Assembly: GCA_945900455.1 (NCBI GenBank)
Contig: CAMDJH010000035.1
Location: 1 to 34,334 of the forward strand
DNA from: Akkermansia muciniphila
GTDB lineage: Bacteria; Verrucomicrobiota; Verrucomicrobiia; Limisphaerales; UBA9464
DNA length: 34,334 nucleotides
Direction of reading: 5' to 3'
The notes below the pieces were generated by a model. That model saw only the letters and a program-made list of their open reading frames with translations, was not told where the DNA came from and searched no databases. Made by a program: the position numbers and the translations under genes. Shown here piece by piece: positions 16,848 to 25,572 of this stretch; the first letter of the stretch is position 1, and every line of letters starts with the position of its first letter.

Positions 16848-17636
16848 CTACGTCAGCGGCGGCGGTCCGGCAGAATCGGGCGGTGGCAGAGGCAGGAGGG
16901 GCGGCGGTTTGTCCCCCTGCGTGGCAATTCGCATAAATACCTCCTCGAGATCAACACCGGAATCGCCGTGGGCGAATTGCTCCCGCACTTCCTGCAACGA
17001 TCCGAAGGCGGCACGCACACCCCGTTTGACGACTAAAATATGCGTGCAGATTTCCTCGAGGAGATGGAGCAGATGCGAACTAATGATTACGGAAGCGCCA
17101 TCGCGGGCGAGGCGGCGGATCGTTTCCTTGGTCCGGCGGATCGCCAGCGGGTCAAGTCCCGTGAGGGGTTCGTCGAACAGGATCACTGTAGGCGAGTGGA
17201 TCAGGCCGCAGGCGAGTGCGACCTTTTGTTTCATGCCGCGCGAGAGCTCCCCGGGCAGGGAGTCCCGTTTGTCCGAAAGTTCGAGTTCCTCCAGTAAGCA
17301 CGGCGCCCTTACCTCCGCATCCTTGACCCCATAGATGCGAGCGACGAACGCCAGATGCTGAGCGACCGTCAGGTACTCGAAAAGGCGCGGTTCGTCCGCG
17401 AAAAAAGCGAGGTGGCGCTTGGCGGCGATTGGATCCGTTGCGAGATCGTATCCGGCGAGCCGGAGAGTGCCGCGGGTGGCTGGAATGATGCCGGCGAGGC
17501 ACCGCAGGCAGGTGGTCTTGCCGGCACCATTGGGGCCGACCAGTCCCAGGAGTTGCCCGGGTTGAACCGTAAAGGACAATTCCGAAACCGCGGCGAAGTC
17601 ACCGTACAGTTTGGTGAGTTGCGAAACTTCGATCAT
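16848..17636 (-). CDS. ABC transporter ATP-binding protein (ABC-2 exporter type)
   Basis: 262 residues from the ATG at 17636 (MIEVSQLTKLYGDFAAVSEL), the normal opening of this family; the track start at 17711 overlaps the upstream gene. All ATPase motifs are present: Walker A GPNGAGKTT (34-42), signature LSRGMKQK, Walker B VILFDEP, D-loop 'LTGLDP' and the switch histidine in 'IISSHLL'. The C-terminal ~20 residues are proline-rich ('PPPLLPLPPPDSAGPPPL'), which is unusual for an ABC ATPase and may be a flexible tail or a partner-binding site. It sits 28 bases after the DUF3106 gene and 42 before the exporter membrane gene, all apparently in the ECF-led unit. Confidence 0.95.
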   Translation of the reverse strand: MIEVSQLTKLYGDFAAVSELSFTVQPGQLLGLVGPNGAGKTTCLRCLAGIIPATRGTLRLAGYDLATDPIAAKRHLAFFADEPRLFEYLTVAQHLAFVARIYGVKDAEVRAPCLLEELELSDKRDSLPGELSRGMKQKVALACGLIHSPTVILFDEPLTGLDPLAIRRTKETIRRLARDGASVIISSHLLHLLEEICTHILVVKRGVRAAFGSLQEVREQFAHGDSGVDLEEVFMRIATQGDKPPPLLPLPPPDSAGPPPLT

Positions 17637-17664
17637 CGTCGCCTGATCTAAATGGATGATCGGA

Positions 17665-18672
17665 TCAAAGGCCGTTTGCCGGACCGACGCCGGTAGAATT
17701 GGTTCCGGCAACCGCAGAACGTTCGCCGGGGCGTGGTGGCATCGGTGGCATCGAAGGAAGCGTGTTCACCAGTTTTCGCCAAGCTTCGCGTTCATTGGGC
17801 GTGAGGGCTTCCCAGCGAGCGGCGTTTTGCAGAAACTGCCCGCGCTGCGCCGGGGTGAAGTCGGCAAAGCGCTTGAATGAGCGCAGGCAACGGTCTCGGC
17901 GGACTGGGTCCAAGTCCGCGAAATCCCGCAAGGTGGCTTCCATCTGACGCCGCTCGGCCTCGGAGAGCGTTCGCAAAGTCCGGGCCTGTTCGGCCGTGCT
18001 CAATCGGAAAAAGGTGTCGAAATCGGTGAACGCACGGCGCCGCACCTCGGCCGGAAGAGTTTGCCAGCGGGCGAGCTGGGACTCGACCATCGCTCGATCC
18101 TGTTCCGGCACTTGGCGCAATACTCGTTGCTGATCCTGGGCCGGCAGCCGTTCGAGTTGAGCGAACCAACCGAGCGATTTTTCGTTTTCGAGCAGCGTCT
18201 GCCGGGCGGCTTCTGGCAACTGGTCCCAAGCCTTCAGGCGGTCCTCCAACAAGGGGCGAACGTCGCTCGGAATCCGGGCCAGGTTCTCTACGCGGGTGGT
18301 ACCGGGTTGGCGCAAAAGCGGTGATAGGTAGAATTGGATTTGCGCGACTCGGAGCCGGAGCTCACGCTCGTCCGGTGTCAGCGCCGCGAACTCTCGAAGT
18401 TTTGACCGGATGAGCGCTTGCGCCTCGGTCGATCGATTTGCCAGAAGCTGTTCCTGCTGAGTCGGCGATGCCGAGAGCAGCTCACGGAATTGTTCCACCG
18501 GCGGCCTCGGAATCGGTGGCATCGGCGGTGGGAAAGGGGGTAATCTCCGCGGCGAATCTGCTCCGAATGAGCGGAATAATAGTGTACCCACCACCAGCAG
18601 GAGTCCAAATATCCGGCAGGCGCGAAGGACCGCCCGGTGACCGGACGGCGCAGAGGGGAGGACGAAATCCAT
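17665..18672 (-). CDS. DUF3106 domain protein, membrane-anchored or exported
   Basis: 335 residues. A basic N-terminus and one hydrophobic stretch ('IFGLLLVVGTLLFRSFG', about 22-38) serve as signal or anchor, followed by a polyproline linker ('LPPFPPPMPPIPRPP'). The rest is helical and built from repeated short motifs such as 'FAALTPDERELRLRVAQ', 'WQTLPAEVRRRAF', 'FADFTPAQRGQFL' and 'WEALTPNEREAWRKLV', the signature of DUF3106; at least six such turns occur. A second proline-rich tail ('MPPMPPRPGERS') ends the chain. DUF3106 genes often follow an ECF sigma/anti-sigma pair; repeated 'L.P..R' helices recall periplasmic CpxP/Spy-like or RsbA-like sensors, but no role is established. It lies 76 bases after the single-TM gene. 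Confidence 0.87.
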   Translation of the reverse strand: MDFVLPSAPSGHRAVLRACRIFGLLLVVGTLLFRSFGADSPRRLPPFPPPMPPIPRPPVEQFRELLSASPTQQEQLLANRSTEAQALIRSKLREFAALTPDERELRLRVAQIQFYLSPLLRQPGTTRVENLARIPSDVRPLLEDRLKAWDQLPEAARQTLLENEKSLGWFAQLERLPAQDQQRVLRQVPEQDRAMVESQLARWQTLPAEVRRRAFTDFDTFFRLSTAEQARTLRTLSEAERRQMEATLRDFADLDPVRRDRCLRSFKRFADFTPAQRGQFLQNAARWEALTPNEREAWRKLVNTLPSMPPMPPRPGERSAVAGTNSTGVGPANGL

Positions 18673-18748
18673 GGGTTAGACCGAACGGAGGTTATGAAAT
18701 CGCGGACGAAGCACGTTTGAGCGAGGTGATTTCATTTCCTGGGCGTCG

Positions 18749-19363
18749 CTACTGACTCAGTGCCGTGAGCAAGGCGACATCATCCGGACGCGGCGCGGCG
18801 CCGACGCCCTGGATCGCATCAAAGTCCTGGAGGTACGAGGGGAGGTGGGTTGATCCGGTCGCTTGGGCGGAGTGCGCCATGGCTGCGACGCTTTGCGCGA
18901 GGCGGTTCCGTTGGTGCCCTTGCCATTGAAGCCAAGCGAGCCCTGCCAAGATCCCAACGCTGACGACACCCACCGCACGGACGGTTGGAAGGATTCGAAA
19001 TAATCCCCGCAATCGGGCCTGAACGGCTCCGCTGAATTCCGCGAACCATCCAATCGATCCAGGCGATCCACGGAATGCGGATTCTGCAATCGCTGCATCC
19101 ACCACCCGCCGAGTGAAGTTGGACGAGGCGGGGGGGGCAGAAGACGCCCGAAGAGCCCGGTTCAATGCCAGCTCCTCCTTAAGTTGCACGGGATCAATGA
19201 GTTCGTGATCCGGTAAGCTCGGAGATTCATTGTGATTCCCTTGCAGCGTGTTATGCAGCGACGGCTTGTACCTCAAATCAGGTGTCACGGCCGGCACGAC
19301 ACCCGACCAGATACTTTCAAGCCAAGCCGGTACGTTGTGAGATGGATCGCGGGGCTTCTTCAT
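18749..19363 (-). CDS. Single-TM protein, putative anti-sigma factor
   Basis: 204 residues from the ATG at 19363, which has GAGG seven bases upstream; the track start (19477) has no such site. The cytoplasmic N-terminal half contains 'ELALNRALRASSAPPASSNF' followed by 'TRRVVDAAIAES', a pattern commonly found in the protein encoded next to verrucomicrobial ECF sigma factors. One transmembrane helix follows at about 128-147 ('TVRAVGVVSVGILAGLAWLQ'), then a ~55-residue outer domain with 'LPSYLQDFDAIQGV'. No HxxxCxxC zinc motif is present, so it is not a ZAS-type anti-sigma. The position directly after the sigma gene and the topology support the anti-sigma assignment, but it is inference. Confidence 0.75.
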   Translation of the reverse strand: MKKPRDPSHNVPAWLESIWSGVVPAVTPDLRYKPSLHNTLQGNHNESPSLPDHELIDPVQLKEELALNRALRASSAPPASSNFTRRVVDAAIAESAFRGSPGSIGWFAEFSGAVQARLRGLFRILPTVRAVGVVSVGILAGLAWLQWQGHQRNRLAQSVAAMAHSAQATGSTHLPSYLQDFDAIQGVGAAPRPDDVALLTALSQ

Positions 19364-19531
19364 GCGTAACCTCGGGTTGATAACCAGTCGATGTGGAAAG
19401 TTTCGATCCTGCGATTTGCGCATCCCTGCGTGCGTCCGTCGGCGGTGAACCCTTCCGATGGAACGATTCCGCCGCATTGACCCACTGAGTTGAGACGGAG
19501 CGATAAAACGGGTCGATGAGCAATCATGCGT

Positions 19532-20158
19532 TTATCGGATAGCGGGTTTCCTGGATTCCCATTCGCCCGAGTGCAGGTAGGGTTTTAGCCGCGATTTTAA
19601 TGTCTCTCGGCCCCGGTGAATCAGTGACTTGGTGGCCTGCACCGAACAGCTCAAGATTTCGGCGATTTCTTCATAGCTGACCTCGTCGTCCTGGCAGAGC
19701 ACCAAGGCCGTCCGCTGCTTTTCCGGCAACTCCGCCACCGCGGCATTCACGAGGCGGATCAATTCTGTACGCGTCAGGGCCTGAACGCCCGACAACGCCG
19801 TCGCATCCTTAATCTGCTGAGGTGGATACGGATCGGACTCATCGTGGGGTACATCCAGCGACGAGGTCGGGTGACGAACTCGCCGGCGGATTTCGTTCAG
19901 GGTCAAGTTGCGCGCAATCGTAAACAGAAATGTGCTGAATTTGGCGGTTGCCTGGTAGCGGGCGGCGGTTTTCCAAATCTGCAGAAAAACGGACTGAGCG
20001 AGATCCTCCGCTTCGGTGGCATCCGGGAGCGAGCGGTAGACAAAGCTGATCACCGGCTGCTGCCATCGGTCGACCAATTCGGCAAATGCGCTGGAGTCGC
20101 CCCGACGGACTCGCTCCATCAGGGCGGCATCGGTCGTCGGGATTGAGGACTCGGCCAT
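19532..20158 (-). CDS. ECF-type RNA polymerase sigma-70 factor
   Basis: 208 residues from the ATG at 20158 (MAESSIPTTDAALMERV); an in-frame GTG at 20182 would add eight. Region 2 spans about 22-90 with 'FAELVDRWQQPVISFVYRSL', 'DATEAEDLAQSVFLQIWK' and 'FSTFLFTIARNLTLNEIRRR'; region 4 spans about 140-195 with 'LPEKQRTALVLCQDDEVSYE' and 'EIAEILSCSVQATKSLIHRG'. Regions 1 and 3 are absent, as in ECF sigmas. It heads a minus-strand run (putative anti-sigma, DUF3106, ABC ATPase, exporter membrane protein) that it may transcribe itself. Its start is only 77 bases from the divergent glnD start, so both promoters share that gap. A 168-base space to the next gene shows no obvious terminator. Confidence 0.95.
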   Translation of the reverse strand: MAESSIPTTDAALMERVRRGDSSAFAELVDRWQQPVISFVYRSLPDATEAEDLAQSVFLQIWKTAARYQATAKFSTFLFTIARNLTLNEIRRRVRHPTSSLDVPHDESDPYPPQQIKDATALSGVQALTRTELIRLVNAAVAELPEKQRTALVLCQDDEVSYEEIAEILSCSVQATKSLIHRGRETLKSRLKPYLHSGEWESRKPAIR

Positions 20159-20235
20159 CGGCACGTGAAGGCTATCGAACACCGACGAGGGTACAAGGTT
20201 GCACCGACCCGAGAACCGCGTACCGTCGACATCGA

Positions 20236-22998
20236 ATGGACGGATTAATTGCCAAGATAACCACGGAAGGACTGGAACGGCTTGGTGGCCCGCCGGGGCG
20301 TTCGCCCGAGGAGCTGCGTCCGATTTTCAAGAAATTCGTTGAAATCCACACACGCCAGATCCGCTGTGAACACGAGGAGGGTGCGGGTGGGTTGGCCGTG
20401 TGCCGCACGCGTGCGGCGATGCTGGACGTGGTGGTGGTACAGCTCCTCGCAGCTCTGTGGCCGACCACCGGGAAATCCTTGTCCCAGACGCCCTTTGCCC
20501 TGGTGGCGACGGGCGGCTACGGCCGGGCGGAATTGAATCCCGGAAGCGATATCGATCTGCTGTTCCTGGAGGGAGGCGGCATCATCAAGGAGGACGGTTC
20601 AACTCCGCTGTCGCGGCTGCCGCCCATGTTCATCCAGATCTTATATGACATTGGGTTGGAGCCGGGAGACCGTGCCGTTCGCACGATTGATGAATCCATT
20701 CGGTTGGCGGCGAAGAATATGGAGACAAAGACGTCGCTCCTGGAGGCCCGGCTCCTGGCGGGCGACGAAAAATTATTTCGTGATCTAAAGGTGGCTTTGC
20801 ACGAAAAATGCCTCAAGGGGCGCGAATCGGCATACATCCACGCCCGGTTGGAGGACCAGGAGGCTCGCCGGCTGAAACACGGCAATTCGCCCTGTATGCA
20901 GGAGCCGAATGTGAAGAATGGGGTCGGCGGCCTCCGGGACTACCAAAATCTGCTGTGGATGGCGCAGGTAAAGTATGGGATCCACAATCTTTCCCAGCTG
21001 GAACAACGCGAAATGCTTGATGCGGGGGAACGGGAACAACTCGAACGGGCCTACGATTTTTTGCTGCGGGTTCGGACCGAGCTTCACCTCGTGGCGGCCC
21101 GCGGGACGGACACGTTGACGCCCAATCATCAGCCGGCGGTGGCAGCAGGGTTGGGTTTTTTGGGGGATCCGCGAAGGCGCACCGAGAAATTCATGCACGA
21201 GTACTACAATGCGGCGCGAAACATTCATCTGATCACGCGTACGCTGGAACAGCGTCTGGCGCTGACCGATGCGGGTGAAAAGAAGGGCTGGCGAGATTTG
21301 CTGCGATTACGCCGGTCGACGGCGCGGGCGGAAGAATTTGACGGCTTCACGCTCAGTCATGGTCAGGTGCATTTTATTGATAAACGGCTGGTGCGTGACC
21401 AGCCCGCCCGTCTGATGCGCGCCTTCTTGCATGCCCAGACCCGCGGGGTACCGCTCCATCCCGACCTTTCGCAGTTCATCCGCCAGCAGGTTCAGCGATT
21501 GGACGAGGATTTTCGCACGAATGAACACGTTCGGGCCACATTTTTCCAGATCCTCTCCGGCCGCGGAAATGTCACGCCCGCGCTGCGCGGCATGCATGAA
21601 ACCGGTCTCCTGGGATTTTACCTGCCGGAATTCGGCCGGCTGACAAACCTGGTGCAGCACGAGTATTATCATCGATATGCGGTCGACGAGCACACGTTGA
21701 TGTGTATCGAAAAACTCGATCGCATCCTGCCGGCTGAGGATGAACAAAGCCGGCGGTATGCGGAACTGTATCGTCGGATCGAAAAGCCCGAAATTCTTCA
21801 TCTTGCCCTGCTGCTGCACGACTCCGGCAAGGCGAGCGAGGCGGGACCGCACGAGAAGATCGGCGGCCAACTGGCCGTCCGGGTGGCACGTCGCCTCCAA
21901 TTGGACGACGTAACCACGGAGACTTTGAAGCGTGTGATCGAACTGCACCTAGTAATGGTGCAGACCGCGCAGAAGCGTGATTTGGAGGATCCCGCCGTGA
22001 TTCGCTGGTTTTCGGACCAGGTCGAGACCCTTGGAAATCTCGACATGCTCACTCTGCACACCTTTGCCGATTCAAGCGGAACCAGCGAGTCGCTCTGGAA
22101 CGGATTCAAGGATCGCCTGCATTGGGAGTTGCATCAGCGGACTCGTGAATTGTTGACGGGCGACACCGGCCTGCAATTGGCGGAGGCGGAGCGGCTCATG
22201 GCGATGAGGAAAGAGGTGCGCGAGCTCTTGCCGTCGACGTTTGCGGTCGACGAACTGGCCGCCCACTTCTCCGGAATGCCCGCCCGCTATTTCCATCTGC
22301 ATTCGGCACGGGAAATTGTCCGGGACCTGACGCTGGCGCATCAGTTCATGCACCTTCAGATGACGGAAGAGGAACGGGCGCTTGAACCCGTAATCCACTG
22401 GCAGGATCAACGGGATCGCGGCTGCGTCGTACTGCACGTGTGCACCTGGGATCGCAGCGGGCTGTTCAGTAAAATTGCCGGCGCTCTCGCCGCCGCCGGA
22501 CTAAACATCTTCGGCGCCCAGATTGTGACCCGGGACGATGGAGTGATTTTTGACGAGTTCACGGTGGCCGACGCCCGCTCCGGTGAGCTGCCATCGAAGG
22601 AGTCGAAGCAAAAATTCGAACGGTTCCTGCTTCAGGTGTTGACCGGCCAGCTGGCCCTCGCGCCGGCGATTGCGAAAACCAAGCTGCTCCGGCCACTGTG
22701 GGCCGGGGTCGCCGGTGATCGCATCGCAACTCATATACGCCTCGATAATGAAGCGTCGGCGGACCGGACCCTGATCGAAATCGAGACGGAGGATCGCGTG
22801 GGTCTGTTATTCGCGATTTCGCAGGCACTGGTTGGGTTGCGCCTGGATCTTATTCTGGCCAAGATCGTCACAGAAAAGGGGGCGGCCATCGACAGCTTCT
22901 ATGTAACTGAGATTGGCGGAGGCAAGGTAATCGATCGCGACCGCCAGGACGCTATCGTAAAATCGCTTCAGGACGCCGTCGCTTCGTTTGAGGCGTAG
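20236..22998 (+). CDS. glnD: [Protein-PII] uridylyltransferase / uridylyl-removing enzyme
   Basis: 920 residues from the ATG at 20236; the track's start at 20086 runs into the divergent sigma gene. Domain order matches GlnD: a nucleotidyltransferase domain with 'GGYGRAELNPGSDIDLLFLE' (about 93-112); 'KNGVGGLRDYQNLLWMA' in the following GlnD region; an HD domain with 'HEYYHRYAVDEHTLMCIEKL' and 'LALLLHDSGKASEAGPHEKI' (about 520-545); and two C-terminal ACT domains starting near 731 ('VVLHVCTWDRSGLFSKIAGA') and 846 ('LIEIETEDRVGLLFAISQAL'). GlnD adds UMP to PII when glutamine is low and removes it when glutamine is high; the ACT domains sense glutamine. No PII or glutamine synthetase gene is in the window. 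It lies 15 bases before the CobW gene. Confidence 0.96.
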   Translation: MDGLIAKITTEGLERLGGPPGRSPEELRPIFKKFVEIHTRQIRCEHEEGAGGLAVCRTRAAMLDVVVVQLLAALWPTTGKSLSQTPFALVATGGYGRAELNPGSDIDLLFLEGGGIIKEDGSTPLSRLPPMFIQILYDIGLEPGDRAVRTIDESIRLAAKNMETKTSLLEARLLAGDEKLFRDLKVALHEKCLKGRESAYIHARLEDQEARRLKHGNSPCMQEPNVKNGVGGLRDYQNLLWMAQVKYGIHNLSQLEQREMLDAGEREQLERAYDFLLRVRTELHLVAARGTDTLTPNHQPAVAAGLGFLGDPRRRTEKFMHEYYNAARNIHLITRTLEQRLALTDAGEKKGWRDLLRLRRSTARAEEFDGFTLSHGQVHFIDKRLVRDQPARLMRAFLHAQTRGVPLHPDLSQFIRQQVQRLDEDFRTNEHVRATFFQILSGRGNVTPALRGMHETGLLGFYLPEFGRLTNLVQHEYYHRYAVDEHTLMCIEKLDRILPAEDEQSRRYAELYRRIEKPEILHLALLLHDSGKASEAGPHEKIGGQLAVRVARRLQLDDVTTETLKRVIELHLVMVQTAQKRDLEDPAVIRWFSDQVETLGNLDMLTLHTFADSSGTSESLWNGFKDRLHWELHQRTRELLTGDTGLQLAEAERLMAMRKEVRELLPSTFAVDELAAHFSGMPARYFHLHSAREIVRDLTLAHQFMHLQMTEEERALEPVIHWQDQRDRGCVVLHVCTWDRSGLFSKIAGALAAAGLNIFGAQIVTRDDGVIFDEFTVADARSGELPSKESKQKFERFLLQVLTGQLALAPAIAKTKLLRPLWAGVAGDRIATHIRLDNEASADRTLIEIETEDRVGLLFAISQALVGLRLDLILAKIVTEKGAAIDSFYVTEIGGGKVIDRDRQDAIVKSLQDAVASFEA

Positions 22999-23012
22999 CC
23001 CGTCCGGAGCGC

Positions 23013-24047
23013 GTGAAAGAATTGAAAATCGCCATGTCCCAGCCCGCCCCAGAATCTGTCCCCCTTCCCGTAATTCTCCTCACCGGCTTTCTGGGGTCCG
23101 GAAAGACAACTTTGCTGTTGCGCTGGCTCCGGGAATCGCCCGCGACCGGGTTGCGGCCGGGAGTCGTCATGAACGAATTTGGGGCGGAAAGTGTCGATAG
23201 TCAGATTATTCGAAGGCCAGACCTTCCGGTGGAACAGGTGTCGGGCGGGTGTCTTTGTTGTGCGGATGACAACCAGATCGGAAATGCGGTGAGCCGATTG
23301 GTGCGTGCCGGTGCCGCCGATTTTCTAGTGGTGGAAACGTCCGGTCTGGCCGATCCAGACAACGTGATCGATGTGTTGACCGATCACGACCTGCTGCCGC
23401 AGATCCGCCTGCAAGCCGTTGTCACGGTCGTCGACGCGGTGTGGTATGCCCAACCCGGGGAGGATTTTGGTGAACGAATTCTCGCCCGACGTCAGATCGA
23501 GTTTGCCGATTTTCTCTGCCTGTCGAAATGCGATCTGCTGGATGCGCCTGCCCTGGAAGGGGTGGTGGAGCACGTGCGCCGTATCAATCCGGTCGCCGAA
23601 TTGTTCCGTCTGCCATTTGGGCTTCCGGATCTGGGTGCAATTCTAAAAAGACCGCCTGTTTCCGTTGAATTGCGGGAGATGACGGAGGCCAACCCAGGCC
23701 TGGCGGGTAGTAGGGCAGGGGAGAGCCATTTGCACCGGAGTTATCGAAGCTTAACATGGCGATTCCCTGTGCCGATTGATCGCAGCCGGTTCGAGAACTT
23801 CCTGGCAACGTTGCCGCCGCGAGAAGTGGTCCGCGCCAAGGGCTTTGTTCGGTTCCGCCAGACGCCCGAGAAACTCCATGTATTTCAGTCAGTGTGGGGT
23901 CAGGCGATGATTGACGAATTTCCGGCGCGACCTTGGCCGGATCCGGTGATGGTTCTCATTGGCCCGCGCCTGCCGCTAAGCCTCCTGGAGCAACAGCTTC
24001 GGGATTTAGCCTTTGGAGAAAGTCGCACCGTCCACCGAATCTCCTGA
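23013..24047 (+). CDS. CobW/COG0523 G3E-family GTPase (metal chaperone type)
   Basis: 344 residues from the GTG at 23013, which has GGAG at good spacing; an ATG at 23034 is the alternative. The G domain shows 'VILLTGFLGSGKTTLLLRWL' with the P-loop at 25-33, 'VVMNEFGAESVDSQ', the metal-binding CLCC (80-83) in 'QVSGGCLCCADDNQ', 'LVVETSGLADP' and the base-recognition 'LSKCDLLD'. A CobW C-terminal domain follows ('REVVRAKGFVRFRQTPEKLH'). The family hydrolyses GTP to deliver zinc, cobalt or other metals to target proteins. There is no histidine-rich loop of the classic zinc type, and no Zur box or cobalamin gene nearby to fix the metal. It follows glnD by 15 bases, likely co-transcribed. The gap 24048-24262 behind it shows no gene. 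Confidence 0.94.
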   Translation: MKELKIAMSQPAPESVPLPVILLTGFLGSGKTTLLLRWLRESPATGLRPGVVMNEFGAESVDSQIIRRPDLPVEQVSGGCLCCADDNQIGNAVSRLVRAGAADFLVVETSGLADPDNVIDVLTDHDLLPQIRLQAVVTVVDAVWYAQPGEDFGERILARRQIEFADFLCLSKCDLLDAPALEGVVEHVRRINPVAELFRLPFGLPDLGAILKRPPVSVELREMTEANPGLAGSRAGESHLHRSYRSLTWRFPVPIDRSRFENFLATLPPREVVRAKGFVRFRQTPEKLHVFQSVWGQAMIDEFPARPWPDPVMVLIGPRLPLSLLEQQLRDLAFGESRTVHRIS

Positions 24048-24262
24048 TTCGGCAGAACACGGCGATGGGTGGTGCGGTGGCCCTAGAGGCCGCTGGCCCG
24101 CTTGGGCGTCGGATTGATCACATCTGGTTTGCCGGCACGCTATCCAATCGAACACCATTGACCCGGCGTGGCTGAGCTTGGGTCGTTGGGCCTGCCTCCT
24201 GAAACACCGGGGTGAAGTTTGACTCGGCGCACCGAAAGCTTTGGGACCAAATCACGTTCAAA

Positions 24263-25138
24263 CTATTTTTTCACACTCATACGTTCCCAGAGCCAGAGGA
24301 AATCCCGCTTGCCAGCGTTATCGAAGCTGGGCCAGCCGGAATAGGGAGTGGGAATCTGCTTAACCCGCTTATCATATACCCAGGACCCTTTCCATTGGTG
24401 AATCTCGGAATGACCGTCCGCAAAGGAAAGACCCAGAGCGTTGTTGTGATAGGAAGCAGGCACATCGCCCCAACTGGTCGTGTTTCCCTGGGTCTCCAAG
24501 AAGTAGGCGTCATTAATCCCGTTGGCGTTTTCATCCAGCGTAACAAAAATGGAGGTCGGCTGCGGGATGGCACTCGTTTTCAGGAATTGGCGATAGGTCG
24601 ATTCGAATGTGTTGCCCGTAAGCGTTTGGTCGGATGGCGACGAGGAAAAGGGACCCATGAAGGCGTTCATCGAAATGCTGCGCAATCGTTGCCGCCAACC
24701 TAGCGCCCTTTGCGCGCTGGACAGAAAGATGTCCGCGGAACACTTGTAGATTCCGACCGCTCCCCCCGAATACCGCGACAGGATGCCATTCTTTACATAG
24801 TTCTCGTTGGTATTGTACTCCTCCGTCCCCCACGTCATCACGTTATTGACCCAGTTGTTGAACCGCTGACTCGTTATTTCGGCGACGGTTTCGCCGACGC
24901 CGTAGTTATTGACGCAACGGTCGTTGTTGTCCCCGGCGTACATGTTCCAGGCCAGCATCAATTGCCGTCCGTTGTTCATGCACTGGATGCCCTGGGCCTT
25001 GGTCTTCGCCTTCGCCAGAGCCGGCAGCAACATCCCCGCCAGAATGGCAATGATGGCGATGACCACCAGCAGTTCGATCAAGGTAAATCCGGCACCGCGG
25101 AGAGATTTTCCGGCGGTCAAAGTCGTGGAGTCTTTCAT
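24263..25138 (-). CDS. Prepilin-type N-terminal cleavage/methylation protein (DUF1559-like pseudopilin)
   Basis: 291 residues from the ATG at 25138, chosen because it gives a standard short prepilin leader. The cleavage site is G17/F18 in '[20 protein letters not shown]', with the conserved Glu at +5 (Glu22), and the N-terminal helix continues '[20 protein letters not shown]'. The globular part includes '[20 protein letters not shown]' and, near the C-terminus, '[11 protein letters not shown]', the terminal motif shared by this PVC family. These proteins are cleaved by a PilD-type peptidase and are present in large numbers in Planctomycetes and Verrucomicrobia; no assembly genes are nearby, so the function here is unclear. 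It is divergent from the Dabb gene; the 132-base gap contains no recognised site. Confidence 0.94.
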   Translation of the reverse strand: MKDSTTLTAGKSLRGAGFTLIELLVVIAIIAILAGMLLPALAKAKTKAQGIQCMNNGRQLMLAWNMYAGDNNDRCVNNYGVGETVAEITSQRFNNWVNNVMTWGTEEYNTNENYVKNGILSRYSGGAVGIYKCSADIFLSSAQRALGWRQRLRSISMNAFMGPFSSSPSDQTLTGNTFESTYRQFLKTSAIPQPTSIFVTLDENANGINDAYFLETQGNTTSWGDVPASYHNNALGLSFADGHSEIHQWKGSWVYDKRVKQIPTPYSGWPSFDNAGKRDFLWLWERMSVKK

Positions 25139-25270
25139 ACAGATTATCCGCCTATCATTCATGGATCGAGGCGAGGACCGGATTAGTCCTGAGCCGTCCG
25201 AAAAGTGCAACTGCGCGTTTCAAGAGAAAGATTGTCATTCTGGGGGGCAATTCCGTAGCGTCGCTTCCGC

Positions 25271-25570
25271 ATGTTTTCACACGTTGTCATTTTTTGGACG
25301 GATCCCGCCAATCCCAAGGACGCCGATGATCTCTTGGCGGGATGTCATCGCTACCTGAAGCCCATCCCAGGGGTACTCAGTTATCACGCCGGTCGGATGG
25401 TTGGCAGCCCTAGGCCGGTGGTTGAGCAGTCCTACCAAGTGGCGCTGAATCTGGTGTTTTCCGACAAGAAAGCGCAGGATGACTACCAAGCGCATCCCAT
25501 GCATATCGAGTTTGTGGAGAAAGTGTTACGGCCGCTTTGCAAAAAAATCCTCGTCTATGACTTCGAGTAA
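25271..25570 (+). CDS. Dabb domain protein (stress-responsive alpha/beta-barrel)
   Basis: 99 residues, the usual length for a single Dabb domain. Diagnostic features are the start 'MFSHVVIFWTD', a central 'KPIPGVLSYHAGRMVGSPRP' and the ending 'YQAHPMHIEFVEKVLRPLCK' with 'ILVYDFE'. Dabb proteins form ferredoxin-like dimers; a few are enzymes (such as olivetolic acid cyclase) but most bacterial ones have no assigned reaction. There is no Shine-Dalgarno sequence ahead of the ATG. The gene stops three bases before the first insertion-sequence remnant, so that element landed just past its stop without breaking it. Confidence 0.9.
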   Translation: MFSHVVIFWTDPANPKDADDLLAGCHRYLKPIPGVLSYHAGRMVGSPRPVVEQSYQVALNLVFSDKKAQDDYQAHPMHIEFVEKVLRPLCKKILVYDFE

Positions 25571-25572
25571 CC

